From positions 1-24,835 of IMG/VR virus record IMGVR_UViG_3300034200_000302: a DNA stretch of 24,835 nt. One strand, 5' to 3'. Under the pieces are notes generated by a model. The model did not search any database. It was not told where the DNA came from and saw nothing but the letters and a program-made list of their open reading frames with translations. The translations under genes and the position numbers were made by a program. The stretch's first letter is position 1, and each line of letters begins with the position of its first letter. This stretch comes from a virus. Below are positions 1 through 6,333 of the stretch, piece by piece.

Positions 1-428
1 TGATCCATATCCTCTTTGTACTTGGTCCAGATATTGATTGAATAGTTTATATCAATAGGGGTAGGAACTAAACTTAAAGTTCTTACGGCTCTCTGCTGCA
101 CATTATGCCAATAATTTTGATGCACTAGCAAAGATCCATACCTAGACCTATCTTTTGCCTGCTCTGTATTTTGCTCGCTTATAGTGATTACAGGTAGAGT
201 TATGTTATCACCAACTGATGTCTTAGCTATAGCCCTTTCTTGATTAGCATGAAAGCACTTTACTGGAATAGCATTGTTATTACGGTCAATATAATGTATT
301 TTTGCAAAAGTGCTAATTAAAAACCTAAGAGTATCTTTGAACAGTTTTTGAGAAAACATGCTCGTATTACTTTTTGTTTTTTCAATTATCTCTTGAAGGA
401 CTAAATTACTAGTTGGAATCTGAGACAT
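1..428 (-). CDS. gp15-like tail completion / sheath stabiliser protein (partial, 3' end outside window)
   Basis: The reading frame is open from the ATG at 428 to the window edge, giving 142 complete codons that begin MSQIPTSNLVLQEIIEKT. I chose this start because AAAGGA lies 8 bases upstream and no better start precedes it; an internal ATG at 359 has no good ribosome site. The start overlaps the end of the gp14-like gene by 20 bases. The pattern of an N-terminal helix, DTLRFLISTFAKIHYIDR, then a segment LVPTPIDINYSINIWTKY ending with acidic residues resembles the T4 gp15 family (proximal tail sheath stabilisation), where a similar 'P-Y-x-x-x-F-x-L-x-I-x-T-K-Y' segment is seen. gp15 caps the tail and joins it to the neck. 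Position directly after gp13- and gp14-like genes matches T4 order 13-14-15. The family call comes from recall of motifs, not an alignment. Confidence 0.72.
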   Translation of the reverse strand, partial: MSQIPTSNLVLQEIIEKTKSNTSMFSQKLFKDTLRFLISTFAKIHYIDRNNNAIPVKCFHANQERAIAKTSVGDNITLPVITISEQNTEQAKDRSRYGSLLVHQNYWHNVQQRAVRTLSLVPTPIDINYSINIWTKYKEDMD

Positions 429-993
429 CTGGATCGTCCTTTAGCTGATTTAACTCGTAAATTTTATCTGAAGTAGGTGGGTTCTGTAAGTGAACGTCTG
501 ACGAATCTCTTAGTGGCTTTGCACTGCAAACTAAGTGATACACTCCATACGATTCAAAGCTATCCTCTTGGACTTCGTAAACCTCGTACTTCATAGTCTC
601 AAATTCAGGTTTTATTACATCCCCGGCAATTAGAGGTCTACCCAATCTCCGCTCAACATAAGTCTTATTAAAAGTGAATTGCTGGTCGTTTGAAAGTTCG
701 ATTCCAAATTGAGTTAAATTTTCCTCTATTGCTCTAGGCTCGTAATGCCCGTAAACTCTAATAGGTGCTACCGAGAAAGTCTTGTTTCTTTCTTCCCCGT
801 AGACATCATCTACTTCTTTAGTTTGGTAATACTTGTAAACCATTAGAGGGGAGCCAGCTAGTTTAATCTGCTCTTCATCTATGGCGTTAAACAAATTTTG
901 ATCGTTTAATTTATTAAATAGCTTGAACGGACTTTCGTACTCGTCCGCATTAGGAAGACTAATATTTGTTTTGTATTTTCCAAAATTAGACAT
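409..993 (-). CDS. gp14-like neck / head closure protein
   Basis: A 194-residue protein that I assign to the T4 gp14 neck family. Supporting features are an N-terminal helix region (NLFNAIDEEQIKLAGSPLMVYKYY), a DDVYGEERN segment, and later RRLGRPLIAGDVIKPEFETMKYEVYEVQEDSFESYG. This follows the family pattern of a 'RP-x-x-GD-x-I' beta strand and a 'F/Y-E-V-x-x-V' strand. gp14 works with gp13 to close the filled head and bind the tail. T4 gp14 is longer (256 residues), so this is a compact version. The gene starts one base after the gp13-like stop (TAATATG junction), with only a weak AGG upstream, so translation is probably coupled. Its end overlaps the next gene. Assignment rests on motif pattern and on the 13-14-15 order. 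Confidence 0.72.
   Translation of the reverse strand: MSNFGKYKTNISLPNADEYESPFKLFNKLNDQNLFNAIDEEQIKLAGSPLMVYKYYQTKEVDDVYGEERNKTFSVAPIRVYGHYEPRAIEENLTQFGIELSNDQQFTFNKTYVERRLGRPLIAGDVIKPEFETMKYEVYEVQEDSFESYGVYHLVCSAKPLRDSSDVHLQNPPTSDKIYELNQLKDDPDVSDSN
437..442 (-). promoter_or_regulatory. Ribosome binding site deciding the gp15-like start
   Basis: AAAGGA on the minus strand, 8 bases before the ATG at 428, inside the last codons of the gp14-like gene. It supports the longer, overlapping start over the internal ATG at 359. Confidence 0.6.
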
Positions 994-994
994 A

Positions 995-1855
995 TTAGCC
1001 TACTATGAACATTGGGCCTTCTTGAATCTCGGTCATCAATTCTTCCATGAGTTGCTTCTTCTCTTCTGATGACTCTTGGACTAAAACGCCACCGTCTAAT
1101 TGTGCCCCTCCTCCTGGGCCAGGAAGGGTCCGATACTTGCCCCTGATGCGTCCTAGGATGCCCTTGGAGGCTGCTGTGGCGTACCTCTGAATCCAGTTAC
1201 GGTAGGCATGATGAATCGTATTAGAATCAAGGGCACGGTACTCTAAAATTACCGCTGTGGGAGTTTCGGTCGGGATAGGCATAAGTTGGATATACTTTCC
1301 ATTTATCACATCCCAGCTACCTTCATTAGACAGAACTCTTCTCATTATTTCGAGGTATTGCTGAGTTAAGAAAAAGTCTCCTATCCCGCCCCCTTGAAAG
1401 AATCGGCTAGTGTTAAAAAATGCAAGCGATAGATCGTAACCTAAACTGCCTGGAGTGTAATTTAAACCCAGAATATCCTTCTTGTACCCAACATAAGTAA
1501 GATTATTAGCTAAGTATTGAGGCAATTCGTATACGTTTAATCCCGCACTAGCATCAAACACAGCATACTGCGTTGACCACTTAGGAGCATAATAATCTAA
1601 TTTAGATATTGCTTCATCAATACAAGTCTTTATTTGAAAAGGAGTTAACTCAACTGATACTACAGGGTGGCCTAATTGAGCTAAAACATAATCATGTATT
1701 GATTGCTCAAATAAATTAAATTGAACTCCATCCGCCTCTAGGTTTTTATTTAATTTCTCTTGATTTATATCGCTACCCGGAACATACTCTGTTAGCTTTT
1801 GACCACCGTATCTCCCGTAGCTAGACCCGTAACTTGTTATCAATGGGATTGTCAT
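995..1855 (-). CDS. gp13-like neck protein
   Basis: A 286-residue protein similar in pattern to T4-like gp13 neck proteins. It has LAQLGHPVVSVELTPFQIKTCIDEAI (residues about 58 to 83), which resembles the 'LG-x-P-V-V-x-V-E-L' helix-entry motif of head-tail connectors. The C-terminal half has ILGRIRGKYRTLPGPGGGAQLDGGVL, a basic and glycine-rich stretch also known from this family, followed by an acidic helix. The protein would sit at the portal vertex after DNA packaging. The ATG at 1855 is the only sensible start: a terminator ends about 30 bases upstream and no Shine-Dalgarno sequence is visible between. A CCTAAATA box ends 5 bases before the ATG. The gene is first in a short 13-14-15 group that follows the capsid gene, unlike T4, where these genes precede the capsid block. 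Confidence 0.72.
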   Translation of the reverse strand: MTIPLITSYGSSYGRYGGQKLTEYVPGSDINQEKLNKNLEADGVQFNLFEQSIHDYVLAQLGHPVVSVELTPFQIKTCIDEAISKLDYYAPKWSTQYAVFDASAGLNVYELPQYLANNLTYVGYKKDILGLNYTPGSLGYDLSLAFFNTSRFFQGGGIGDFFLTQQYLEIMRRVLSNEGSWDVINGKYIQLMPIPTETPTAVILEYRALDSNTIHHAYRNWIQRYATAASKGILGRIRGKYRTLPGPGGGAQLDGGVLVQESSEEKKQLMEELMTEIQEGPMFIVG

Positions 1856-1860
1856 ATAGT

Positions 1861-1868
1861 TATTTAGG
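1861..1868 (-). promoter_or_regulatory. Late-promoter-like box CCTAAATA before gp13-like gene
   Basis: Minus-strand CCTAAATAACTATATG. The TAAATA core matches the essential part of the T4 late consensus TATAAATA, though the first two bases differ. It lies between the terminator of the capsid gene and the gp13-like ATG, with 5 bases between box and ATG. A promoter is needed here if the terminator works, and a start 5 to 7 bases downstream would put the transcript 5' end at the start codon. Confidence 0.45.
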
Positions 1869-1880
1869 GTCGTTAAAAAG

Positions 1881-1908
1881 AAAAAAGCGGGCTAAAAAGC
1901 CCGCTTTT
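1881..1908 (-). terminator. Intrinsic terminator after the major capsid gene
   Basis: The stem AAAAGCGGGCT / AGCCCGCTTTT (positions 1883-1893 and 1898-1908) is a perfect 11-bp inverted repeat with a 4-base loop. Read on the minus strand it is followed by a T-rich tract (TT, C, TTTTT). It starts 20 bases after the capsid stop codon, which is itself doubled (TAATAA). The hairpin is near-symmetrical, but all genes on both sides read on the minus strand, so that is the relevant direction. Confidence 0.9.
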
Positions 1909-1928
1909 ATTACTCTACCTACCAGTTA

Positions 1929-3530
1929 TTAGTAGTTAAAGTTACCGACTCTCTCGTTACCGATCAACTCAGGGTGCAGGTAATCGGCAGCAGCACCGAT
2001 GATTCTGATGACACGGTAGAATCTGCTGGCAGGCTGAATAGCAGCCTTGCCATACCGGGTCATAATACCCTTTCTTGGCTGGAATGAGCCAGGATCAGTT
2101 ACAGTTGGCAGTGGCATGAGTGGAACATATGGGCAGTAGACGAATCCACCATCCATTGGGCTTCCACCGTTGTAGCCGATGATTAGCTCATCCTCTGGGA
2201 ACAGAGGATCAACAATCAGATCGTACTTGCCAGCGAACTTACCCTTGTACTCGATCTTAGCACCCATGTTAGTGGGACCAGCATCGGCAGGGAGTCCACC
2301 TTCAAGCTTCGCGGCTGACTCAAGCATTGAAGCGATGATTGGTGACGTAATAATTACGTTACCTGGGCCACGCATTGTGGTCTTGTAAATATCTTGGCTA
2401 GCGAAATTAATCATAGCCAACATATTGCTGTACCGCTGGCCTACATGCTGTGGAGCATAGTTAGCACCTAGGAATCTAGCAAGATCAACAACGTAAATGT
2501 TACGCTCTGGGCTAGCTAGTGAGGTTGCACCAAAACCGGCTCCGGTATTACCCCATGAGAATGAACCTGGGTCCCAAGTTTGAGCACCGTTAGTTCCTAC
2601 TGTCTTGCCATAGTAGTTGTTACCAAAAGCATTTGAGTTAGCCAGTGGATCAAGTGACTTTGCATTCCACCCACCAATAGAATTGGTAGTACCAGCGAAA
2701 CCATAAGCAACCATTCGAATATCTTCGATTAGCTCACGATCAATCTCAAGTGAAAGCTCTTTGCTGAGTAGCTCAGTAAGCTCCCGTTCTAGATCAAGAT
2801 TGTGGTAAGCCTTGAGGTCTTGAGAAGCCTCAATCGTCCAAAGTGCTCTCATCTTGCGAGTAAGAGCTACAACTGGCTGCTGCTCAATGTGGAACTGAAC
2901 TTCTGGAATTCCAGTGCCGTCTAGACGCTCACCGGCTGATACAACCCAGCCTAGCGTAGTCGATGGATCAGGGAATGAAGCAATTCTACCACCGTAAGTG
3001 GTTGAGGGTGAACCTCTAGTGTTGCTTAGAACTGATGAAAGGTTGACACCACCACCTTGAGCACCCCCAAGAGCAGTAGCTTGGAAGTAATCAAATCTTC
3101 CGTTGTTGGTTCCAGTCGTATCAATTGGGAACGTAGCAGTCACGTTGTTAGCATTGTACGTCAGGTTAAACTTGCTATAGACAGTTTGCTGTGTTACACC
3201 GCTCCATCTGCTGTTGCCAAGATAGAAAATTTGGCTTACAGGGGCATCCATTGGTTGAGTTGAGCCAATGTAATTGAAGACGAGGTTTGGGTAAACTCTA
3301 CGAACTAGAGGGAACGCAAACTTCTGGAATACGCCGATGTTACCGACAGTGGTTCCACCTTGGCTTACGACTTCTTCGTTCATCCGATTGCTCTCGGCTA
3401 ATACAGCCTTAGCCTGGTTTTCAAGCAGTTGAGCAGTAACCCGAGCGGTATATTCATTCTTGATACCGTCAAGGGCTTTTGACCACTTCTGAACTAGTTC
3501 AGGTGATCCTCCGATTTTTGATACGTCCAT
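1929..3530 (-). CDS. Major capsid protein, gp23-like
   Basis: A 533-residue protein, close to T4 gp23 (521). The diagnostic segment is FPLVRRVYPNLVFNYIGSTQ followed by PMDAPVSQIFYL (about residues 74 to 105), which matches the gp23 pattern 'PLVRR-x-x-PN-L ... QPM-x-x-PV'. The C-terminus has RYGKAAIQPASRFYRVIRII, as in the family. It forms the hexamers of the shell. The N-terminal 50 residues are helical and charged, and hold two candidate prohead-protease sites, L35-L36-E37 and L44-A45-E46 followed by S47; T4 gp23 loses 65 residues at an IAE site. A strong AAGGAG site precedes the ATG. The gene appears richer in G and C than the tail genes, probably reflecting high expression. It is followed by tandem stops and a terminator. 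Confidence 0.95.
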   Translation of the reverse strand: MDVSKIGGSPELVQKWSKALDGIKNEYTARVTAQLLENQAKAVLAESNRMNEEVVSQGGTTVGNIGVFQKFAFPLVRRVYPNLVFNYIGSTQPMDAPVSQIFYLGNSRWSGVTQQTVYSKFNLTYNANNVTATFPIDTTGTNNGRFDYFQATALGGAQGGGVNLSSVLSNTRGSPSTTYGGRIASFPDPSTTLGWVVSAGERLDGTGIPEVQFHIEQQPVVALTRKMRALWTIEASQDLKAYHNLDLERELTELLSKELSLEIDRELIEDIRMVAYGFAGTTNSIGGWNAKSLDPLANSNAFGNNYYGKTVGTNGAQTWDPGSFSWGNTGAGFGATSLASPERNIYVVDLARFLGANYAPQHVGQRYSNMLAMINFASQDIYKTTMRGPGNVIITSPIIASMLESAAKLEGGLPADAGPTNMGAKIEYKGKFAGKYDLIVDPLFPEDELIIGYNGGSPMDGGFVYCPYVPLMPLPTVTDPGSFQPRKGIMTRYGKAAIQPASRFYRVIRIIGAAADYLHPELIGNERVGNFNY

Positions 3531-3535
3531 GATTT

Positions 3536-3542
3536 TCTCCTT
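3536..3542 (-). promoter_or_regulatory. Strong ribosome binding site of the capsid gene
   Basis: AAGGAGA on the minus strand, 5 bases before the ATG at 3530. It is the best Shine-Dalgarno match I saw in the window, in keeping with a very abundant product. Confidence 0.8.
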
Positions 3543-3549
3543 GAAAATA

Positions 3550-4185
3550 TTAGTTAGACATCAATCTCATGACCTCTTCGGTCAAAAACTTATTGCCATG
3601 CGTCTCAGGTTTTGCGCTCTTGCGCTCTTCTAACCTTTTCCCTTGACGTTGGAAATTTTCCTTTGAAACAACTTCAGCAGTATCAGAGAGCTTCATTGAG
3701 GTGACAGCCCGTGATTCAGCTAAATTAACCTTCGCTTGCTTAACATTCTCCTCAAGTCTCTCATTCTTATCTGATAAGACCTTCAGAACATTCTTAAGCT
3801 GCACGTTCTCCTTGAGTGAGCGATCTAGTTCCCCGGCAAGGACATCTACTTTCTTGGCTAGTGTGTCCTGCTCTAGAGCCATTAAATTAATGGCATTAAC
3901 TTCGTCATCGTGAGAAAGCTCTGTAACAAATAATGACTTAACTGACTCATACAGTTGAGCATTACGATAAGTCTCATTCTCAAGCTCTAGTTCTTTAATG
4001 GCTTGCTCCTTGAGACGTTCAATTTGACCTCTTAGATAAGACTTTACCTTAACGGTAAGGTCTTCTGTCTTAGCATTAACCTCTTCCTCGATCTTCTTGT
4101 GAACCAAGGTGGCAATCTTTTCTACCGTTTCCTCGGTTAGACCGTCTGGCAACAGGCTAGCAATTTGTTCTAATGACTTGTTCAT
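3550..4185 (-). CDS. Prohead core scaffold protein, gp22-like
   Basis: A 211-residue, highly charged, almost wholly helical protein lying between the protease and capsid genes, as gp22 does in T4. The segment ELELENETYRNAQLYESVKS (about residues 65 to 84) resembles the conserved scaffold patch of T4-like gp22. Residues about 95 to 175 have coiled-coil-like heptads (LAKKVDVLAGELDRSLKENV, then QLKNVLKVL). It would form the inner core around which gp23 assembles and then be cut to peptides by the gp21-like protease. Candidate (I/L)xE sites include L16-T17-E18, L78-Y79-E80 and L155-A156-E157. The length is shorter than T4 gp22 (269). A GATAAATA box ends 6 bases before the ATG; the only Shine-Dalgarno-like GGAG overlaps that box and sits 13 bases from the ATG, which is poor. 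Confidence 0.88.
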   Translation of the reverse strand: MNKSLEQIASLLPDGLTEETVEKIATLVHKKIEEEVNAKTEDLTVKVKSYLRGQIERLKEQAIKELELENETYRNAQLYESVKSLFVTELSHDDEVNAINLMALEQDTLAKKVDVLAGELDRSLKENVQLKNVLKVLSDKNERLEENVKQAKVNLAESRAVTSMKLSDTAEVVSKENFQRQGKRLEERKSAKPETHGNKFLTEEVMRLMSN

Positions 4186-4191
4186 ATAAAC

Positions 4192-4199
4192 TATTTATC
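4192..4199 (-). promoter_or_regulatory. Late-promoter-like box GATAAATA before scaffold gene
   Basis: Minus-strand GATAAATAGTTTATATG. Seven of eight bases match the T4 late consensus TATAAATA. It lies in the 31-base gap between the protease and scaffold genes, with 6 bases between box and ATG. T4 also has late promoters in its gene 21 to 23 region (established knowledge), but this spacing would give a transcript that begins at the start codon. Confidence 0.5.
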
Positions 4200-4216
4200 T
4201 CCGTAGTAAAATATCT

Positions 4217-4981
4217 TTACTTTTTATTTCCTTTTAGACCAATGGCAATTTTACTAATTTTTTTTTGGCCTCTCTTTGTTTTAGGGATTGTACCGCCCTT
4301 TGCACCCTTAATACCCCACATGGCATTTAATGCTCGATTAGCTTCCCCTTCCCCTCTTTTTACCCCGCCCTCATTTAATTTAGCATCAATCTTCTGCTCT
4401 AGAAGCTTGAGGAAGTATCTTTCGCTAACAACATTTCTAATTGTTGATTCAATTATTCTCTTATCTCTAGTTAACTGTTTTGATTCAGCTAAAGTAGGAT
4501 AAGCTCCACGAGTTGAGGGGTCAGCAACAATATCAAAAGTAACTAACTTAAAGTCTTCGTTTACTGTCTTGTAATCGCCCTTAGACTCGCTTAGGGTTCC
4601 CATACCACGGCTTGAAATTCCAATTTTAACTCCACCCTCGATAAGGCCTTGAACAACCTTTCCAGCAGGAGTTGGTAGAATTTCAGCTTCGCCGATTACT
4701 TCTTTACCTTCCATCCAAAGACCAGTAATAAGGTGGGAAGCATTTGACAGCTTAACCATGTCGTAGGTTGGGTGATCTAGTTCACCTACAAGTCTACGAT
4801 CCTTGATTGATTCGTTTAAAGACTTGATTGCACCTTCAAGAACTTTCTGGGGGTAGACTCTACGGTTATTGTTGGCTTCATCCGCACGTTGAAAAATACC
4901 GCGAACTTTTAGAGGGCCTGTCTTGCCCTCATTTATTACGCGCATATTTTGGAGAATAAAGACATCTTGAAGTTGTTGCAT
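4217..4981 (-). CDS. Prohead maturation protease, gp21-like (S77 family)
   Basis: A 254-residue serine protease of the T4 gp21 type that cuts scaffold, capsid and internal proteins during head maturation. Conserved patches are NNNRRVYP (37-44), LVGELDHP with candidate catalytic His70, KIGISSRGMG with Ser123/Ser124, and VTFDIVADPSTRGAYP with Asp150 or Asp154. I prefer the ATG at 4981, one base after the upstream stop (TAATATG). A GTG at 5020 would add 13 residues that overlap the upstream gene and has no clear ribosome site. A candidate self-cleavage site L202-N203-E204 followed by G205 would release a 50-residue basic C-terminal tail. Within that tail codons CAA AAA AAA ATT form a run of nine A. 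Confidence 0.92.
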   Translation of the reverse strand: MQQLQDVFILQNMRVINEGKTGPLKVRGIFQRADEANNNRRVYPQKVLEGAIKSLNESIKDRRLVGELDHPTYDMVKLSNASHLITGLWMEGKEVIGEAEILPTPAGKVVQGLIEGGVKIGISSRGMGTLSESKGDYKTVNEDFKLVTFDIVADPSTRGAYPTLAESKQLTRDKRIIESTIRNVVSERYFLKLLEQKIDAKLNEGGVKRGEGEANRALNAMWGIKGAKGGTIPKTKRGQKKISKIAIGLKGNKK

Positions 4982-4982
4982 A

Positions 4983-5393
4983 TTACTTACTACCCCAATA
5001 CTTTTTGTTCTTTTTTGCACCTGAGTGCCGGGTCATAGTGCGGACGGCATACTTTTTAACATCTTTAAATGATGCTGGGATAGAGCCGGGAGAGAATCCC
5101 TTGGCAACTCGGCCACCTACCATTTGCTCATCATCCTTCCCCCACTTTCTCTTAGTAACTACATAAAGGCGATCTGCGGCTTTAGTGGAGAAAATCTGAC
5201 CCATGTATCCGTTCTTAAGAGCGTCGGTGATTGAATTGTAAACTCTAACTCTGGACTTGCCTGGGGTCGTATGGGCTTTCTTCATATTAGAGCTTTGAAT
5301 TGCGGCTCTGCCCTCTCTTGACCCTTTTCCTTTTTCTGTCCTGCGCTCAACTAATTGATAAGCTTCATTAAGTAATTCAATTAAATTAACCAT
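4983..5393 (-). CDS. Basic head protein with N-terminal capsid-targeting-like sequence (gp68 position)
   Basis: A 136-residue protein with about 30 Lys/Arg against 11 Asp/Glu. Its N-terminus MVNLIELLNEAYQLVERR is an amphipathic helix with three overlapping (L)xE sites: E6, E10 and E16. The best is L8-N9-E10 followed by A11. T4 internal proteins carry a similar leader of about ten residues that ends IAE before Ala; it directs them into the prohead and is removed by gp21 (established knowledge). The gene sits just upstream of the protease, where T4 has gp68, so a prohead core protein is the alternative. The body (residues 48 to 136) shows short beta-like stretches and a lysine-rich C-terminus; I do not recognise its fold. 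The start overlaps the upstream gene by 8 bases, with GAGAAAG as a ribosome site. Confidence 0.8.
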   Translation of the reverse strand: MVNLIELLNEAYQLVERRTEKGKGSREGRAAIQSSNMKKAHTTPGKSRVRVYNSITDALKNGYMGQIFSTKAADRLYVVTKRKWGKDDEQMVGGRVAKGFSPGSIPASFKDVKKYAVRTMTRHSGAKKNKKYWGSK

Positions 5394-5826
5394 ACTTTCT
5401 CATTAACCTGTTGATGCAGCTATTTAACTTACTATTTTTGTTAAGTTTCCCCGAATTTTTCTTAGGTTTCCCCGAAGTATTAGTTCCGACATTATTGACC
5501 GTAGTAGTTCCGGGGGACATCTCACTTAGTAATTGTTTAGCTTCAGTCATTAATGAAGATAAACGCCCAATAAGATTCTCTAGTCTATTTTCAGTTGATT
5601 CTTGTATCTTTTGGACTTTCTTAGGGGCTTGCTTCTTTTCACCTAGGACCATTGATACATAATCATTAGGAACTTTAATTTTACTGATATCCGGGGCATT
5701 CAATGATTGAGTAGTAGATTCCTTCAAAGCAGGCTTTAGAGACTCTGAAGGGTTTTTCGCCATGTCCTTTAATATGTCCATGGCAAAATTACCTACCGAA
5801 ATATCAGGAAATTTATTATCGCTCAT
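5386..5826 (-). CDS. Hypothetical head-region protein (gp67/gp68 position)
   Basis: A 146-residue protein I do not recognise. It begins MSDNKFPDISVGNFAMDILK and has a central NAPDISKIKVPNDYVSMVLGE segment (about residues 43 to 63), then a helix with leucine spacing (ENRLENLIGRLSSLMTEAKQ, about 78 to 99). A low-complexity Thr/Asn/Gly/Lys linker follows, and a basic C-terminal end, LNSCINRLMRKYG. A possible prohead-protease site is L34-K35-E36 before S37. Its place between an acidic protein and the basic internal-protein candidate, directly before protease, scaffold and capsid, suggests a prohead core or head-assembly role; this is inference from context. An 18-base palindrome covers the first base of its ATG. 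Confidence 0.75.
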   Translation of the reverse strand: MSDNKFPDISVGNFAMDILKDMAKNPSESLKPALKESTTQSLNAPDISKIKVPNDYVSMVLGEKKQAPKKVQKIQESTENRLENLIGRLSSLMTEAKQLLSEMSPGTTTVNNVGTNTSGKPKKNSGKLNKNSKLNSCINRLMRKYG

Positions 5827-5843
5827 TCAGTTAACTAACTGAA
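5826..5843. repeat. 18-base inverted repeat at a start codon
   Basis: Minus-strand TTCAGTTAGTTAACTGAA: 8-bp perfect arms with a two-base centre, and the last A is the first base of the ATG of the 146-residue protein gene. It lies in the 27-base gap after the preceding gene. A two-base loop is too tight for a simple RNA hairpin, so inner pairs would open; a short stem could still mask the start, or it could be a protein site. Confidence 0.5.
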
Positions 5844-5853
5844 GTTGTTAGCC

Positions 5854-6258
5854 TCAGCCCTTCTTTACTGTCTTCGCGGCATTTTTTATTGAAGACTTTG
5901 GGGTCCAATCTTCTTTCTGATTTAGAGTGTCCTCAGACTCATCAAGTTCCTCACCGTCGAACTCCTCGTCTGACTCGGTTAGTTGAGCCATTTCGTCAAT
6001 TATGTTAATCATTAGATCAACGTGCTCTGATAGCTGGTCATCGCTAATTGGCTCCTCTAGGTGTGACTCACAAAGTGGGCAGACATGCTCGGCATCAACT
6101 TGCTCGCCTTCCTGAAGCTCGTCTTGAACTTCCTCTTGGGCCTCCTCAGCATGATCCTCGGAAACCTCGGTATTCTCATTTAATCTAACGCCAGTCTTTC
6201 CCCAGAAAGCCTGGGAAAGGATACCGTCAACTTCTTCTTTAAGTACGTCTCTTTTCAT
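5854..6258 (-). CDS. Acidic protein with CPLC motif, possible gp67-like prohead core protein
   Basis: A 134-residue, very acidic protein. Residues about 28 to 57 and 93 to 113 are dominated by Glu and Asp. Between them is EHVCPLCESHLEE, then SEHVDLMINIIDEMAQL, a helix. The single C-x-x-C followed by His residues could bind a metal, though a second cysteine pair is absent, so this is not a standard zinc ribbon. The C-terminus turns basic (KSSIKNAAKTVKKG). T4 gp67, which lies in the equivalent place two genes before the protease, is also small and acidic, so a core-protein role is plausible, but I see no clear sequence match. L6-K7-E8 is a possible protease site. It is the first gene of the head module and has its own candidate late promoter and an AAGG ribosome site 10 bases from the ATG. 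Confidence 0.75.
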   Translation of the reverse strand: MKRDVLKEEVDGILSQAFWGKTGVRLNENTEVSEDHAEEAQEEVQDELQEGEQVDAEHVCPLCESHLEEPISDDQLSEHVDLMINIIDEMAQLTESDEEFDGEELDESEDTLNQKEDWTPKSSIKNAAKTVKKG

Positions 6259-6291
6259 AGTTAGTTAACCTTGTAATTAATTACCTATATC

Positions 6292-6299
6292 TATTTATG
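6292..6299 (-). promoter_or_regulatory. Late-promoter-like box CATAAATA before head module
   Basis: Minus-strand ACATAAATAGATATAGG; seven of eight bases match T4 late TATAAATA. It lies in the largest non-coding gap of the window (6259-6333), and 33 bases separate the box from the ATG at 6258, leaving room for a normal leader with a Shine-Dalgarno site. It is the best-placed promoter candidate for the head genes. Confidence 0.55.
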
Positions 6300-6333
6300 T
6301 CGCTATTAGTTCAAATAGGTTAATTTTTTTAAA

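Noticed and set aside
360-408. Apparent non-coding gap before an internal ATG at 359
   Set aside because: The frame stays open back to an ATG at 428 with a good ribosome site, so the gp15-like gene overlaps gp14 and there is no gap.
4982-5020. Longer protease start (GTG at 5020)
   Set aside because: It would add 13 residues overlapping the upstream gene with no clear ribosome site; the ATG at 4981 abuts the upstream stop in the TAATATG arrangement used at other junctions here.
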